DNA of 30,016 bases from Streptomyces violaceoruber. Lineage in GTDB: Bacteria; Actinomycetota; Actinomycetes; Streptomycetales; Streptomycetaceae. The stretch lies in the NCBI GenBank assembly GCA_000720805.1, contig JODI01000091.1, forward strand, positions 1 through 30,016, given 5' to 3'. The notes beneath the pieces are model-generated. The model was given only the letters and a program-made list of their open reading frames with translations, was not told where the DNA came from and ran no database searches. Made by a program: the position numbers and the translations under genes. Below, piece after piece: positions 7,862 to 16,313 of the stretch. Every line of letters begins with the position of its first letter. Position 1 is the first letter of the stretch.

Positions 7862-9448
7862 ATGACTACAGCCGTCCCTGACTCCCGCGTACCGGAGGCG
7901 GTGCACCGTCGCCGCTGGGCGATCCTCGGTGTGCTGATGCTGAGCCTGTTGATCGTGGTGCTCGACAACTCGATCCTGAACGTCGCCATCAAGACGATCT
8001 CGACCCCCGCCCCCACCGGTCTGGGCGCCACCCAGAGCGAGCTGGAGTGGGCGATCAACGCCTACACCCTCGTCTTCGCGGGCCTGCTGTTCACCGCGGG
8101 CCTCCTCGGTGACCGGCTGGGTCGCAAGAAGGTCCTGCTCGGCGGTCTCGCCGCGTTCGGCATCGGCTCCGCCCTCGCCGCCTTCTCCGGCTCGCCGACC
8201 GAGCTGATCGTCTTCCGCGCGGTGATGGGCCTCGGCGCGGCCTTCGTCATGCCCGCGACCCTCGCGGTCCTGATGAACGTCTTCGAGCGGGAGGAGCAGC
8301 CCAAGGCCATCGGCATCTGGGCCGGCGGTGTCGGCCTCGCCATCGCCATCGGCCCGATCACCGGCGGCGTACTGCTCGCCCACTTCTGGTGGGGCTCGGT
8401 CTTCCTCATCAACGTGCCGATCGTCATCCTCGCGCTCGGGCTGATGCTCTGGCTGGTGCCCGACTCCCGCGACCCCCGGCCCGGCCGGATCGACCCCATC
8501 GGTGTCGTCCTGTCCGTCATCGGTCTCGTGCTGCTGGTCTACGGCATCATCAAGGGCGGTCAGCTCGCCGACTTCACCGACCCGCAGGTCCTCGCGACCA
8601 TCGGCGCCGGTCTCGCCGTACTCGTCGGCTTCGTGGTGTTCGAGAAGCGCAGCGACCACCCGTCCATCGACGTCACCTACTTCAAGAACAAGGTGTTCTC
8701 GGCCGCGATCGCCGCCATAGCGCTGGTCTTCTTCGCGCTGATGGGCGTGACCTTCTTCTCGGTCTTCTACACCCAGAGCGTGCGCGGCTACTCCCCGCTG
8801 CAGACCGGCCTGCTGATGCTGCCGCTGGCCGCCGCTCAGATGATCTTCGCGCCGCGCGCCCGGCTGCTGGTCGACCGTTTCGGGAACCGGGCCACCACCA
8901 CGGCCGGTATGGGGATCATCGCCGCGATGCTGGCCGCTTTCGCCACCCTGGACGCGGACACCCCGATCTGGATCCTCGAGGTCATCTTCTTCCTCATGGG
9001 CACCGGCATGGCGCACATCATGACGCCGACCAGCGTCGTCATCATGCAGGCCCTGCCCCGCGAGAAGGCCGGCTCCGCCTCCGCGCTCAGCAACACCTTC
9101 CGCCAGGTCGGCGGCGCCCTCGGCATCGCCGTCCTCGGCTCGGTCCTGTCCACGGCCTACCGCAACGGCATCGAGGACAAGCTCGGCGTGCTCCCCGCGA
9201 ACCTGCGGCACACCGCGGGCGAGTCCATCGAGGCGACCCTCGGCGTCGCCGGCCGGCTCGGCCCGCAGGGCAAGGCCCTCGTCGGTCCGGCCAACGACGC
9301 GTTCCTGCACGCGATGCACCTCACCGCGCTGTGGGGAGCCGGCGTCGCCGTGATCGGCGCGGTCGTGGTCGCCCTGTACCTGCCGGGGAAGACGGCGAGC
9401 CCCCAGTCGGGTAAGGAGGAACAGGAGTTGGTGAAGGCGGGGGAGTAG
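7862..9448 (+). CDS. MFS multidrug exporter, DHA2/EmrB-QacA type (14 helices)
   Basis: A 528-residue proton-driven drug exporter of the inner membrane. Helix 1 carries LDNSILNVA. Motif A appears as [11 protein letters not shown] (about residues 80-90), motif B as [12 protein letters not shown], and antiporter motif C as [14 protein letters not shown]. The second half has [23 protein letters not shown], cut here around its conserved core, as in EmrB/QacA proteins. About fourteen hydrophobic segments can be counted. There is no Shine-Dalgarno before ATG 7862, so the message may be leaderless or nearly so. The 21-bp palindrome just upstream and the TetR gene downstream suggest induction by a ligand of the repressor, possibly the transported compound. 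Substrate unknown. Confidence 0.93.
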   Translation: MTTAVPDSRVPEAVHRRRWAILGVLMLSLLIVVLDNSILNVAIKTISTPAPTGLGATQSELEWAINAYTLVFAGLLFTAGLLGDRLGRKKVLLGGLAAFGIGSALAAFSGSPTELIVFRAVMGLGAAFVMPATLAVLMNVFEREEQPKAIGIWAGGVGLAIAIGPITGGVLLAHFWWGSVFLINVPIVILALGLMLWLVPDSRDPRPGRIDPIGVVLSVIGLVLLVYGIIKGGQLADFTDPQVLATIGAGLAVLVGFVVFEKRSDHPSIDVTYFKNKVFSAAIAAIALVFFALMGVTFFSVFYTQSVRGYSPLQTGLLMLPLAAAQMIFAPRARLLVDRFGNRATTTAGMGIIAAMLAAFATLDADTPIWILEVIFFLMGTGMAHIMTPTSVVIMQALPREKAGSASALSNTFRQVGGALGIAVLGSVLSTAYRNGIEDKLGVLPANLRHTAGESIEATLGVAGRLGPQGKALVGPANDAFLHAMHLTALWGAGVAVIGAVVVALYLPGKTASPQSGKEEQELVKAGE

Positions 9449-9532
9449 GACGGTTGGTGAAGGCGGGGGAGTAGGAAGGTTGGTGAAGGCGAGGCGGGTA
9501 GGGCAGTCGGTGAAGGCGGGGGAGTAGGGCGG
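9428..9532 (+). repeat. Four tandem 26-27-bp repeats at the 3' end of the exporter gene
   Basis: Copies start at 9428, 9454, 9480 and 9507 (periods 26, 26, 27). Each carries a form of GGTGAAGGCGGGGGAGTAG; the third copy has changes. The first copy supplies the last codons and TAG stop of the exporter, so the other three are duplicates of the gene's own tail, now lying between exporter and TetR genes. Replication slippage is the likely origin. Confidence 0.8.
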
Positions 9533-9573
9533 CCGGGGGGTGGAAGTCTCGTGAGGTGAAGGGACGGAGCAAC

Positions 9574-10218
9574 GTGAGCCTTGCAGAAAGCCGGCCTGTC
9601 CGAGGCGGCTCCGCCAAGGGGCGGCCCCGCAGCGAGGCGGTGGAGCGCGCCATCGTCGAGGCGGTGGTGAAGCTCCTGGAGGAGGGCGTGCCGCTCTCCG
9701 AGCTGTCCATCGAGCGCATCGCCCGTACCGCCGGTGTCGGCAAGGCCACCATCTACCGCCGCTGGCGCGGCAAGGAGGAACTGTTCGTCGACGTCGTACG
9801 CGCCGCCGAACCGCCCGATGCTGACCTTCCCGGCACCTCGATGCGCGACGACCTCGTGGCCCTCATGGAACAGCTGCGCCGGCGCGGCCTGATGACCCGC
9901 TCCTCCGTGCTCCTGCACGACGTCTACGCCCAGATGAAGAGCAGCCCGAAGATCTGGGCCGCGTACCACGCGACGGTCGTCGAGCCGCGCCGCCGGCTCC
10001 AGGTCGAGATCCTGCGCCGCGGCCAGCGGAACGGCGAACTGCGCGCCGACGTCGACGTCGAACTGATGAATGACCTGTTGGTCGGCCCCATGCTGCTGCG
10101 CACCGTGATGCGTCCCGACGCCGACCTCCCGGAAGGCCTGTCGGAGCTGCTCGTCGACACCGTCCTCGACGGGCTGCGGCCCGTCAGCTCACCGAGCGTC
10201 AGTTCGCCCTCGTCGTAG
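9574..10218 (+). CDS. TetR-family transcriptional regulator
   Basis: A 214-residue repressor. After a basic start (RGGSAKGRPRSE) it has the TetR helix-turn-helix as LSELSIERIARTAGVGKATI and YRRWRGKEELF, then an all-helical ligand-binding part with a TetR_C-like domain (EPRRRLQVEILRRGQRNGEL, DLLVGPMLLRTVM). I prefer GTG 9574 because GGAG stands four bases upstream; an in-frame GTG at 9556 would add six residues with a poorer site. It lies 125 bp after the exporter stop on the same strand, across the tandem repeats, and most likely represses the exporter through the palindrome at 7818-7838. That link is inferred from position. Confidence 0.92.
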   Translation: MSLAESRPVRGGSAKGRPRSEAVERAIVEAVVKLLEEGVPLSELSIERIARTAGVGKATIYRRWRGKEELFVDVVRAAEPPDADLPGTSMRDDLVALMEQLRRRGLMTRSSVLLHDVYAQMKSSPKIWAAYHATVVEPRRRLQVEILRRGQRNGELRADVDVELMNDLLVGPMLLRTVMRPDADLPEGLSELLVDTVLDGLRPVSSPSVSSPSS

Positions 10219-10403
10219 CCCGTTCGTGCGTGTTTCGTCACAGCAGGCGCTTTCCCCGCCCGTGCGCGGAACTGGGGCTGCCGAGTTGTACGTCATCGTG
10301 CCCGTACGGCCGTCCGGACACGGGCGGGAAGGAGGCCGGGCATCCCCTAGGGTCTTAGGACAGGGGGACGAACGGTGTGCACGGCAGGCAGTGAGGCGAC
10401 GGT

Positions 10404-11465
10404 ATGGCGCAGCAGGCGTACATGACGGAGACGGACAACGGAGGCTCGGGGCCCGAGCGCCCGGGAACCCGGATCCGGCGCCTGATGGGCCGGCTGGCGA
10501 ACCGTCTGTTCGGCGGCTGGCGCGGTGACCGGCGGATCTGGCGCCGGGGTCTCGTCCTGGCCGCCCTCTCCTTCCTGGTCGCCCTGGTCATGCTGCTGCA
10601 CGCGCAGATCCCGAACGTGATCGGCAACCTCGGCAGCCTCACCGAGACCTTCCTGCCCTGGCTGGGTCTGTGCGTCCCGGTCCTGGTGCTGCTCGCGCTG
10701 GCGCGCAGGTCGGCGACCGCGCTGATCGCGGCGCTGTTCCCGGCGATCGTCTGGCTGAACCTCTTCGGCGGACTGCTCGGCGACAAGGCGGGCACCGGCG
10801 GCGATCTCACGGTGGCCACGCACAACGTCAACGCCGACAACCCGGACCCGTCCCGCACCGCCCGGGACGTGGCCGCGTCCGGCGCGGACGTGGTGGCGCT
10901 GGAGGAACTGACCACCCCGGCGGTCCCGGTGTACGAACAGGCGCTGGCGTCGACGTACAAGTACCACGCGGTCGAGGGCACGGTCGGGCTGTGGAGCAAG
11001 TACCCGCTGACCGGCGTCAAAGCCGTCGACATCAAGCTGGGCTGGACGCGTGCGATGCGGGCCACCGTGACCGCACCGGCCGGGCAGGTCGCGGTGTACG
11101 TCGCCCATCTCCCGTCGGTGCGGGTGAAGATCGAGGCCGGCTTCACGGCCCGGCAGCGGGACAAGAGCGCGGACGCGCTGGGCGAGGCCATCGCCCACGA
11201 GAAGCTCACCAGGGTCGTCCTGCTCGGCGACCTGAACGGCACCATGAACGACCGCGCGCTCAACGGCGTGACCTCCCAGATGCGCTCCACGCAGGGCGCG
11301 GCGGGCAGCGGGTTCGGGTTCAGCTGGCCGGCCTCGTTCCCGATGGCGCGCATCGACCAGATCATGGTCAAGGGAATCGAGCCGGAGAGCTCCTGGACGC
11401 TCCCGGAGACCAGCAGCGACCATCTGCCGGTGGCCGCGCGTGTGAACGTCGCCACGTCCTCCTGA
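10404..11465 (+). CDS. Membrane-linked endonuclease/exonuclease/phosphatase (EEP) family protein
   Basis: A 353-residue protein. A basic N-terminus (RIRRLMGRLANRLFGGWRGD) is followed by three hydrophobic segments (about 48-66, 80-100 and 103-122) and then an EEP domain. The metal and catalytic motifs are in order: ATHNVN (Asn), VVALEEL (metal-binding Glu), YVAHLPS, LLGDLNGT (Asp and Asn), RIDQIM (Asp) and SSDHLPV (catalytic Asp-His). With all these kept it should be an active phosphoesterase acting outside the membrane. The family includes nucleases and lipid or inositol phosphatases, so the substrate is open. It stands between the TetR gene and the second MFS gene, with its own upstream region containing CCCTAGGG (10345-10352), and shows no obvious functional link to either. 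Confidence 0.85.
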   Translation: MAQQAYMTETDNGGSGPERPGTRIRRLMGRLANRLFGGWRGDRRIWRRGLVLAALSFLVALVMLLHAQIPNVIGNLGSLTETFLPWLGLCVPVLVLLALARRSATALIAALFPAIVWLNLFGGLLGDKAGTGGDLTVATHNVNADNPDPSRTARDVAASGADVVALEELTTPAVPVYEQALASTYKYHAVEGTVGLWSKYPLTGVKAVDIKLGWTRAMRATVTAPAGQVAVYVAHLPSVRVKIEAGFTARQRDKSADALGEAIAHEKLTRVVLLGDLNGTMNDRALNGVTSQMRSTQGAAGSGFGFSWPASFPMARIDQIMVKGIEPESSWTLPETSSDHLPVAARVNVATSS

Positions 11466-11476
11466 GCCGACCGGCT

Positions 11477-11532
11477 GGAATATCGGGGCGAGGAGTCTTT
11501 GTTCCGGAAGTGAACATACGCTGAAACGGAAC
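11477..11532 (+). promoter_or_regulatory. Candidate SigR-like promoter and inverted repeat before the second MFS gene
   Basis: GGAAT (11477-11481) and GTT (11501-11503) stand 19 bp apart, resembling the -35 and -10 elements of the thiol-stress sigma factor SigR in Streptomyces. Overlapping it, GTTCCG (11501-11506) and CGGAAC (11527-11532) form an inverted repeat, and TTCCGGAA (11502-11509) is itself a palindrome. Short matches like these arise by chance, so this is tentative. Confidence 0.35.
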
Positions 11533-11564
11533 TTCGCACTCCCTCGAAAGGCAATGGTCTCTTC

Positions 11565-12782
11565 ATGCCCCTGGCCCTACTCGCCCTAGCCGTGGGCGCC
11601 TTCGGCATCGGTACGACCGAGTTCGTGATGATGGGCCTGCTGCCCGACGTCGCGGACGACCTGCACATCTCCATCCCCACCGCCGGGCATCTGGTCTCGG
11701 CGTACGCGCTGGGCGTGGTGATCGGCGCGCCGCTGCTGGCCGCCGTCACCTCGCGGATGTCCCGTCGTACGGTCCTCATCGGTCTGATGGCCCTGTTCGT
11801 GGTGGGCAACGCGCTCTCCGCGTTCGCCCCCGACTACCACTTGCTGCTGGCGGCCCGCTTCCTCAGCGGCCTGCCCCACGGCGCCTTCTTCGGCGTCGGA
11901 GCGGTGGTCGCCACCACGATGGTGGCGCCGGAACGCAAGGCGCGCTCGGTGTCGCTGATGTTCCTCGGCCTGACCGTCGCCAACGTCGCGGGCGTGCCCG
12001 TCGCCACCCTCATGGGGCAGCAGCTCGGCTGGCGCGCCACGTTCCTCGGCGTCAGCGCCATCGGCCTGGCGGCGATAGCGTCGCTGGCCCTGCTGATCCC
12101 GCACGACCACACGCACGCCTCCGCCACCGGCCTGCGCGGCGAGTTGGCGGCGCTGAAGTCCCTCCCCGTCTGGCTGGCGCTCGGTACGACCGTGGCGGGC
12201 TTCGGTGCCCTCTTCGCCGCGTACAGCTACATCACGCCGATGCTCACGGACGCCGCCGGATACGCGGACGGCAACGTGACCCTGCTCCTGGCCCTGTTCG
12301 GCGTGGGCGCCACGGCGGGCAACCTGCTGGGCGGCCGCCTCGCGGACCACTCGCTGCGCGGCACGCTGTTCGGCGGACTGATCTCGCTGGTCGCCGTACT
12401 GGCGCTGTTCCCGATCCTCATGACCACCCAGTGGAGCGCGGCCCTGGCGGTCGTCCTCCTCGGCTCGGCCGCCTTCATCACCGGCTCCCCGCTCCAGCTG
12501 ATGGTCATGGAGAAGGCCTCCGCGGCCCCCTCCCTCGCCTCCTCCGCCAACCAGGCCGCCTTCAACCTGGCCAACGCCGGCGGCGCGTGGATCGGCGGGC
12601 TGGCCCTCGCCGCGGGCTTCGGGGCGACGTCCCCGGCGCTGGCCGGTGCCGCACTGGCGGTACTCGGGCTGGCGGTGGCCGGCGCGGCCTACGCGGTGGA
12701 CCGCCGCGGGGTCCCTGCCGGGAGGCGGGAGCGCGTGGTGGCGTCCCACGTCCCGCAGGACGCGGAGGCGCTGCACGGCTGA
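11565..12782 (+). CDS. MFS transporter, DHA1 type (AraJ/chloramphenicol-exporter-like, 12 helices)
   Basis: A 405-residue secondary transporter. The N-terminus GAFGIGTTEFVMMGLLPDVA is the hallmark of the AraJ/Cmx/YdhP group of DHA1 exporters. Motif A-like SRMSRRTVLIG follows helix 2, the segment AARFLSGLPHGAFFGVGAVV marks helices 4 and 5, and twelve hydrophobic stretches can be followed to about residue 385, then a short polar tail. Relatives export chloramphenicol, arabinose or other small molecules; the substrate here is unknown. The weak GAAAGG is 13 bases from the ATG. A possible stress-type promoter and inverted repeat lie just upstream, and a G/C-rich hairpin follows the stop. Confidence 0.9.
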   Translation: MPLALLALAVGAFGIGTTEFVMMGLLPDVADDLHISIPTAGHLVSAYALGVVIGAPLLAAVTSRMSRRTVLIGLMALFVVGNALSAFAPDYHLLLAARFLSGLPHGAFFGVGAVVATTMVAPERKARSVSLMFLGLTVANVAGVPVATLMGQQLGWRATFLGVSAIGLAAIASLALLIPHDHTHASATGLRGELAALKSLPVWLALGTTVAGFGALFAAYSYITPMLTDAAGYADGNVTLLLALFGVGATAGNLLGGRLADHSLRGTLFGGLISLVAVLALFPILMTTQWSAALAVVLLGSAAFITGSPLQLMVMEKASAAPSLASSANQAAFNLANAGGAWIGGLALAAGFGATSPALAGAALAVLGLAVAGAAYAVDRRGVPAGRRERVVASHVPQDAEALHG

Positions 12783-13086
12783 GGGCGACGGCGGGCGGGG
12801 CGGGAGGTGCTCCCACCGTCCCTGCCTCCCGTCCCCAGGCGCGACTCTGGGCGGTCCCCCCGCACATGCTGCGAGGGCGGGCGGATCTCGCTTCTCCCCC
12901 CGCCCTTGTGACCGCCCGTGGCACCGTCAGCGGGCGCCTCGCGTCCGGGACGGCCTCACTAGTACTCCAGCCGTAGATCGTGGTCTCGATGGTGAGGGGC
13001 GCCGAGGAGACAGGTGGTCAGTGTCGATCATCTGGACGAGATCGACCACGCCACCGAGGGTGTCCGTTCCTTCTCCGCCTGCCCGG
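12783..13086. other. Intergenic stretch between the MFS gene and the toxin gene
   Basis: No credible gene. It holds the hairpin at 12797-12836, a second perfect 8-bp inverted repeat (AGGGCGGG 12874-12881 with CCCGCCCT 12899-12906), and at 12959-13024 a short minus-strand frame ending HHRDHDLRLEY before a TAG. That ending resembles the C-terminus of some IS transposases and may mark the edge of an old insertion, but 22 codons are too few to be sure. Confidence 0.4.
12797..12836 (+). terminator. Probable terminator after the second MFS gene
   Basis: CGGGAGG (12801-12807) pairs with CCTCCCG (12825-12831), and the stem extends outward into GGGG and CCCC with a one-base bulge. It starts 15 bp after the MFS stop. 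Confidence 0.45.
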
Positions 13087-13491
13087 CTACTCAAGTCCAC
13101 CGAGACGGAGGGCGTCCCTTAATGTGCTGAGCTTCTCGGTCGTCGCCGGGGTCCGCTCCTTCGCCTGTCCAGCGAGTCGGAGGGCATCCTCAATCTCGTT
13201 GAGTTTCGCGTAGGGCAGGGCGCCCGCCCGCTCGATCAGATCGTCCCGGGACACGGTGGTCAGCCACGTGCAAGGGGTAAATCCCGGACGTGGGAACGCG
13301 AACCGCAGCACGCCTTCAAAGGGCAGTCCTTCCATGGCGCCTACTGCCACTTCGACGCCCAGACCGCTGATGTCGACGCCCGCCGGAGCCACGACCTGCA
13401 TCACCCGGATCCCGGGCGCGTCGCCTTCCGACAGCAGTACGACCGGCCGCCGCTCGTCGAACTCGACCCACCAGACTTCGCCACGTTGCAC
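13087..13491 (-). CDS. PemK/MazF-like toxin-family protein, no antitoxin partner seen
   Basis: A 134-residue protein. It begins QRGEVWWVEFDERRPVVLLS, the beta-strand start of PemK/MazF ribonucleases (RGEVWWV followed by RPVVLLS), and continues with VMQVVAPAGVDISG and FPRPGFTPCTWLTTVSRDDL, matching the core strands and the S/T-containing segment of the fold. A further helical stretch of about 35 residues extends the C-terminus. GTG 13491 has AGGAGG four bases upstream. No small antitoxin gene precedes or follows it: 87 bp upstream a transposase fragment starts on the other strand. An in-frame TTA codon is at 13122-13120, near the C-terminus. It may be an orphan toxin or a house-kept relative without toxicity. 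Confidence 0.75.
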   Translation of the reverse strand: MQRGEVWWVEFDERRPVVLLSEGDAPGIRVMQVVAPAGVDISGLGVEVAVGAMEGLPFEGVLRFAFPRPGFTPCTWLTTVSRDDLIERAGALPYAKLNEIEDALRLAGQAKERTPATTEKLSTLRDALRLGGLE

Positions 13492-13578
13492 ATGTCCTCC
13501 TGACACAGGACCGCATGCGGACGCTGCGCGACCCTGACGCGCTGTGGAGACGGGTACGATCACGTTGATCATCGGTGT

Positions 13579-14035
13579 GTGAAGACAAACGATCACGCGG
13601 TGGCCGCAGATCACAGCGTAGACCCTGCCCGCCGGCAGGAGGCGTTCGATGGCTTGATGAGCCGGATGGCCGGGCGGTTCGCGCGGGTCGAACCCCGCCT
13701 CCGGGCCAGGCGCTTGGTGCTGGGCCTGCTGTCGGATCTGCCGCGCAAGAACTGCTGGACGATCGCAGAGTGGGCCGGGGAGGCCACCCCGCACGGCATG
13801 CAGCATCTGCTGTGCAGGGCCGTCTGGGATGCCGAGGCCGTCCGCGACGACGTGCGCGAGTACGTCGTCGAGCACCTCCACGACGAGGCCGCTGTGCTGG
13901 TCGTCGACGAGACCGGCGACGTGAAGAAGGGCACACGCACCGTCGGGGTCCAGCGCCAATAGACCGGCACCGCCGGGCGGATCGAGAACTTTCAGGTCGC
14001 CGTCTACCTCGTCAACCAGGGGCCCCAGCGGGCCG
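13579..14035 (+). pseudogene. IS701-family transposase, N-terminal remnant with nonsense codon
   Basis: About 150 codons of a DDE transposase of the IS701 type common in Streptomyces. It shows DPARRQEAFDGLMSRMAGRF, the RRLVLGLLSDLPRKNCWTIA block, HGMQHLLCRAVWDAEAVRDD, and the first catalytic Asp in VVDETGDVKKGT. The frame then meets TAG at 13960-13962 where relatives have Tyr in QRQYTGTAGRIEN; matching sequence continues in the same frame after the stop (TGTAGRIENFQVAVYLV) to about 14010. The rest of the transposase, including the other two catalytic residues, is missing, and the remnant ends where the nadE stop codon lies. It is therefore dead. The GTG start at 13579 is approximate. Confidence 0.88.
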
Positions 14036-16081
14036 TCACCCACCCGCCTCCGGCACGTCGAACCGTGCCAGATCCCGCAGCCACGCCCGCGCGTTCCCGT
14101 CGGACGGCGCTCGCCAGTCTCCGCGCGGCGAGAGTGAACCGCCGGCCGAGACCTTCGGTCCGTTCGGCATGGCCGAGCGTTTGAACTGCGCGAACGCGAA
14201 GTAGCGGCGGCAGAAGACCTCCAGCCACTGCCGGATCTCGGGCAGGTCGTACGCCACCCGCTTGGCCTCCGGGAAGTTCGGCGGCCAGGCGCCGGTCTCC
14301 GCGTCGTGCCAGGCGTGCCAGGCCAGGAAGGCGATCTTCGACGGCCGGAAGCCGTAGCGCAGCACGTGGAACAGGGTGAAGTCGTGCAGCGCGTACGGGC
14401 CGATCTTGGACTCGGTGGACTGCATCTCCTCGCCCGGTACGAGTTCCGGGCTGATCTCGGTGTCGAGGATCGCGGCGAGCGTCTTCCCGGTCTCCTCGTC
14501 GAACTGGCCGCTGCCGATGACCCAGCGGATCAGATGCTGTATCAGCGTCTTCGGCACGCCCGAGTTGACGTTGTAGTGGCTCATCTGGTCGCCCACGCCG
14601 TACGTGGACCAGCCGAGCGCCAGCTCCGACAGGTCACCGGTGCCGAGCACGATGCCGCCGCGCTGGTTGGCGAGCCGGAACAGGTAGTCGGTGCGCAGCC
14701 CGGCCTGCACGTTCTCGAAGGTGACGTCGTACACCGGCTCGCCGGAGGCGAACGGGTGGTCCATCTCCTTCAGCATCAGCCGTGCGGTCGGCGTGATGTC
14801 CAGCTCCGCAGCCGTGACGCCGAGGGAGCGCATCAGCTTGTGGGCGTTGTCCTTGGTGTGGTCGCTGGTGGCGAAGCCGGGCAGGGTGAAGGCCAGGATG
14901 TCGGTACGCGGGCGGCCGGCACGGTCCATCGCCTGGGCGGCGACGATCAGCGCGTGCGTGGAGTCGAGACCGCCGGACACACCGATGACCACCTTCGGGC
15001 CGCCGATCGCGGCGAGCCGCTGCTGCAGTCCGGCGACCTGGATGTTGTACGCCTCGTAGCAGTCCAGGGCGAGCCGGTCGGGGTCGGCGGGCACGAACGG
15101 GAACCGTTCGAGGCGGCGGCGCAGCCCCAGGTCCGTGGCCGGCGGGTCGAGTTCGAAGGACACCGTCCGGAAGTTGCCGGTCCGCGCGGCGTGGGTACGG
15201 CGGTTGTCGTCGAACGTGCCCATCCGCATCCGCTCCTGCCGCAGCAGGTCGAGGTCCACGTCGGCCACCGCGTACTGGTCGCCGGTCGGGAAGCGGTCGG
15301 ACTCCGCGAGCAGGGCCCCGTTCTCGTAGATCAGGGTCTGCCCGTCCCAGGACAGGTCGGTGGTCGACTCGCCGAGACCGGCCGCCGCGTAGACGTACGC
15401 GGCGAGGCAGCGGGAGGACGCCGAGCGGCACAGCAGCTTGCGGTCCTCGGCCCGGCCGACCGTGATCGGGCTGCCGGAGAGGTTGACGAGGACGGTCGCG
15501 CCGGCCAGGGCGGCCTCGGCGCTCGGTGGCACCGGGACCCACATGTCCTCGCAGACCTCCGCGTGCAGCACCAGGCCGGGGACGTCCTCCGCGTCGAAGA
15601 GCAGGTCCACACCGAACGGCACGCTCTCACCGGCGACCCGGATCGTCCCACCGCGCTCGTCGTCGCCCCCGGCGAGCTGCCGGCGCTCGTAGAACTCCCG
15701 GTAGTTCGGGGGGTACGACTTGGGCACGACACCGAGGACCCGGCCGCGGTGCACGATCACCGCGCAGTTGTAGATCCGGTTGCGGTGGCGCAGCGGAGCG
15801 CCGACGACCAGGACCGGCAGCAGGTCCGCCGACCCTTCGACCACGGTTCGGACCGCCTGCTCGACCTCGTCCAGCAGCGCGTCCTGCAGCAGCAGGTCCT
15901 CGATCGAGTAGCCGCACAGGCCCAGCTCGGGGAAGACGGCGACCGCGACCCCGTCCTGCGCGCACTCGCGCGCCTGGCGCAGGACCGCTTCGGCGTTGGC
16001 GGGCGGGTCCGCGATGACGGTGTGGCCCGTGCACGCGGCGATGCGGGCGAAGCCGTGCTGGTAGACCGACCAGAAGTTCAA
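14036..16081 (-). CDS. nadE: Glutamine-dependent NAD(+) synthetase
   Basis: Makes NAD from deamido-NAD, ATP and glutamine, the last step of NAD synthesis, in the cytoplasm. The 681-residue length matches the two-domain actinobacterial enzyme (M. tuberculosis about 679). The N-terminal nitrilase-type glutaminase has its catalytic triad: Glu52 in FPELGLCGYS, Lys121 in VVPKSYPPNYREFYERR and Cys177 in HAEVCEDMW. The C-terminal synthetase has the P-loop SGGLDS at 369-374 and later LGTGDLSELALGWSTYG. I chose TTG 16081 because GAGGA lies seven bases upstream and the protein then starts NFWSVYQHGFARIAA, as in relatives; longer frames upstream read as junk. A -10-like TACACT (16183-16178) lies about 100 bp upstream. 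The stop codon abuts the transposase remnant, so the last residues may have been altered. Confidence 0.96.
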   Translation of the reverse strand: MNFWSVYQHGFARIAACTGHTVIADPPANAEAVLRQARECAQDGVAVAVFPELGLCGYSIEDLLLQDALLDEVEQAVRTVVEGSADLLPVLVVGAPLRHRNRIYNCAVIVHRGRVLGVVPKSYPPNYREFYERRQLAGGDDERGGTIRVAGESVPFGVDLLFDAEDVPGLVLHAEVCEDMWVPVPPSAEAALAGATVLVNLSGSPITVGRAEDRKLLCRSASSRCLAAYVYAAAGLGESTTDLSWDGQTLIYENGALLAESDRFPTGDQYAVADVDLDLLRQERMRMGTFDDNRRTHAARTGNFRTVSFELDPPATDLGLRRRLERFPFVPADPDRLALDCYEAYNIQVAGLQQRLAAIGGPKVVIGVSGGLDSTHALIVAAQAMDRAGRPRTDILAFTLPGFATSDHTKDNAHKLMRSLGVTAAELDITPTARLMLKEMDHPFASGEPVYDVTFENVQAGLRTDYLFRLANQRGGIVLGTGDLSELALGWSTYGVGDQMSHYNVNSGVPKTLIQHLIRWVIGSGQFDEETGKTLAAILDTEISPELVPGEEMQSTESKIGPYALHDFTLFHVLRYGFRPSKIAFLAWHAWHDAETGAWPPNFPEAKRVAYDLPEIRQWLEVFCRRYFAFAQFKRSAMPNGPKVSAGGSLSPRGDWRAPSDGNARAWLRDLARFDVPEAGG

Positions 16082-16177
16082 CGGTGCTTCCTCGGGAGAA
16101 GGGGACGGGCACGGAGGACGGGCGCGGTGGATCTCGTCAGCACCTGTCGGAGTCGAGGGAGTCGAGACACACGGGCC

Positions 16178-16183
16178 AGTGTA
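16178..16183 (-). promoter_or_regulatory. Possible nadE -10 element
   Basis: TACACT on the minus strand, in the context GATTACACT, fits the TAnnnT pattern of the main sigma factor and would give a leader of about 90 bases. No clear -35 is visible. Confidence 0.35.
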
Positions 16184-16313
16184 ATCGTCAGAGCGACGCG
16201 ATGGGCTGACGGGCCCTCCAGTAGCACAGTCCGCCCCGCACCGTTCGCGTTCGGGGCGAATCCGGACAGGGGGCCGGCGCCGCGTTATGACTGACGGTGA
16301 CAAAGGAGAAGCC

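Noticed and set aside
7814..9319. Long minus-strand open frame over the first MFS exporter gene
   Set aside because: Composition is Glu/Gly/Asp/Arg-rich noise without motifs; the plus-strand exporter has clear family motifs.
13492..13578. Search for an antitoxin gene upstream of the MazF-like gene
   Set aside because: Only 87 bp separate it from the transposase remnant and no frame there encodes a plausible antitoxin.
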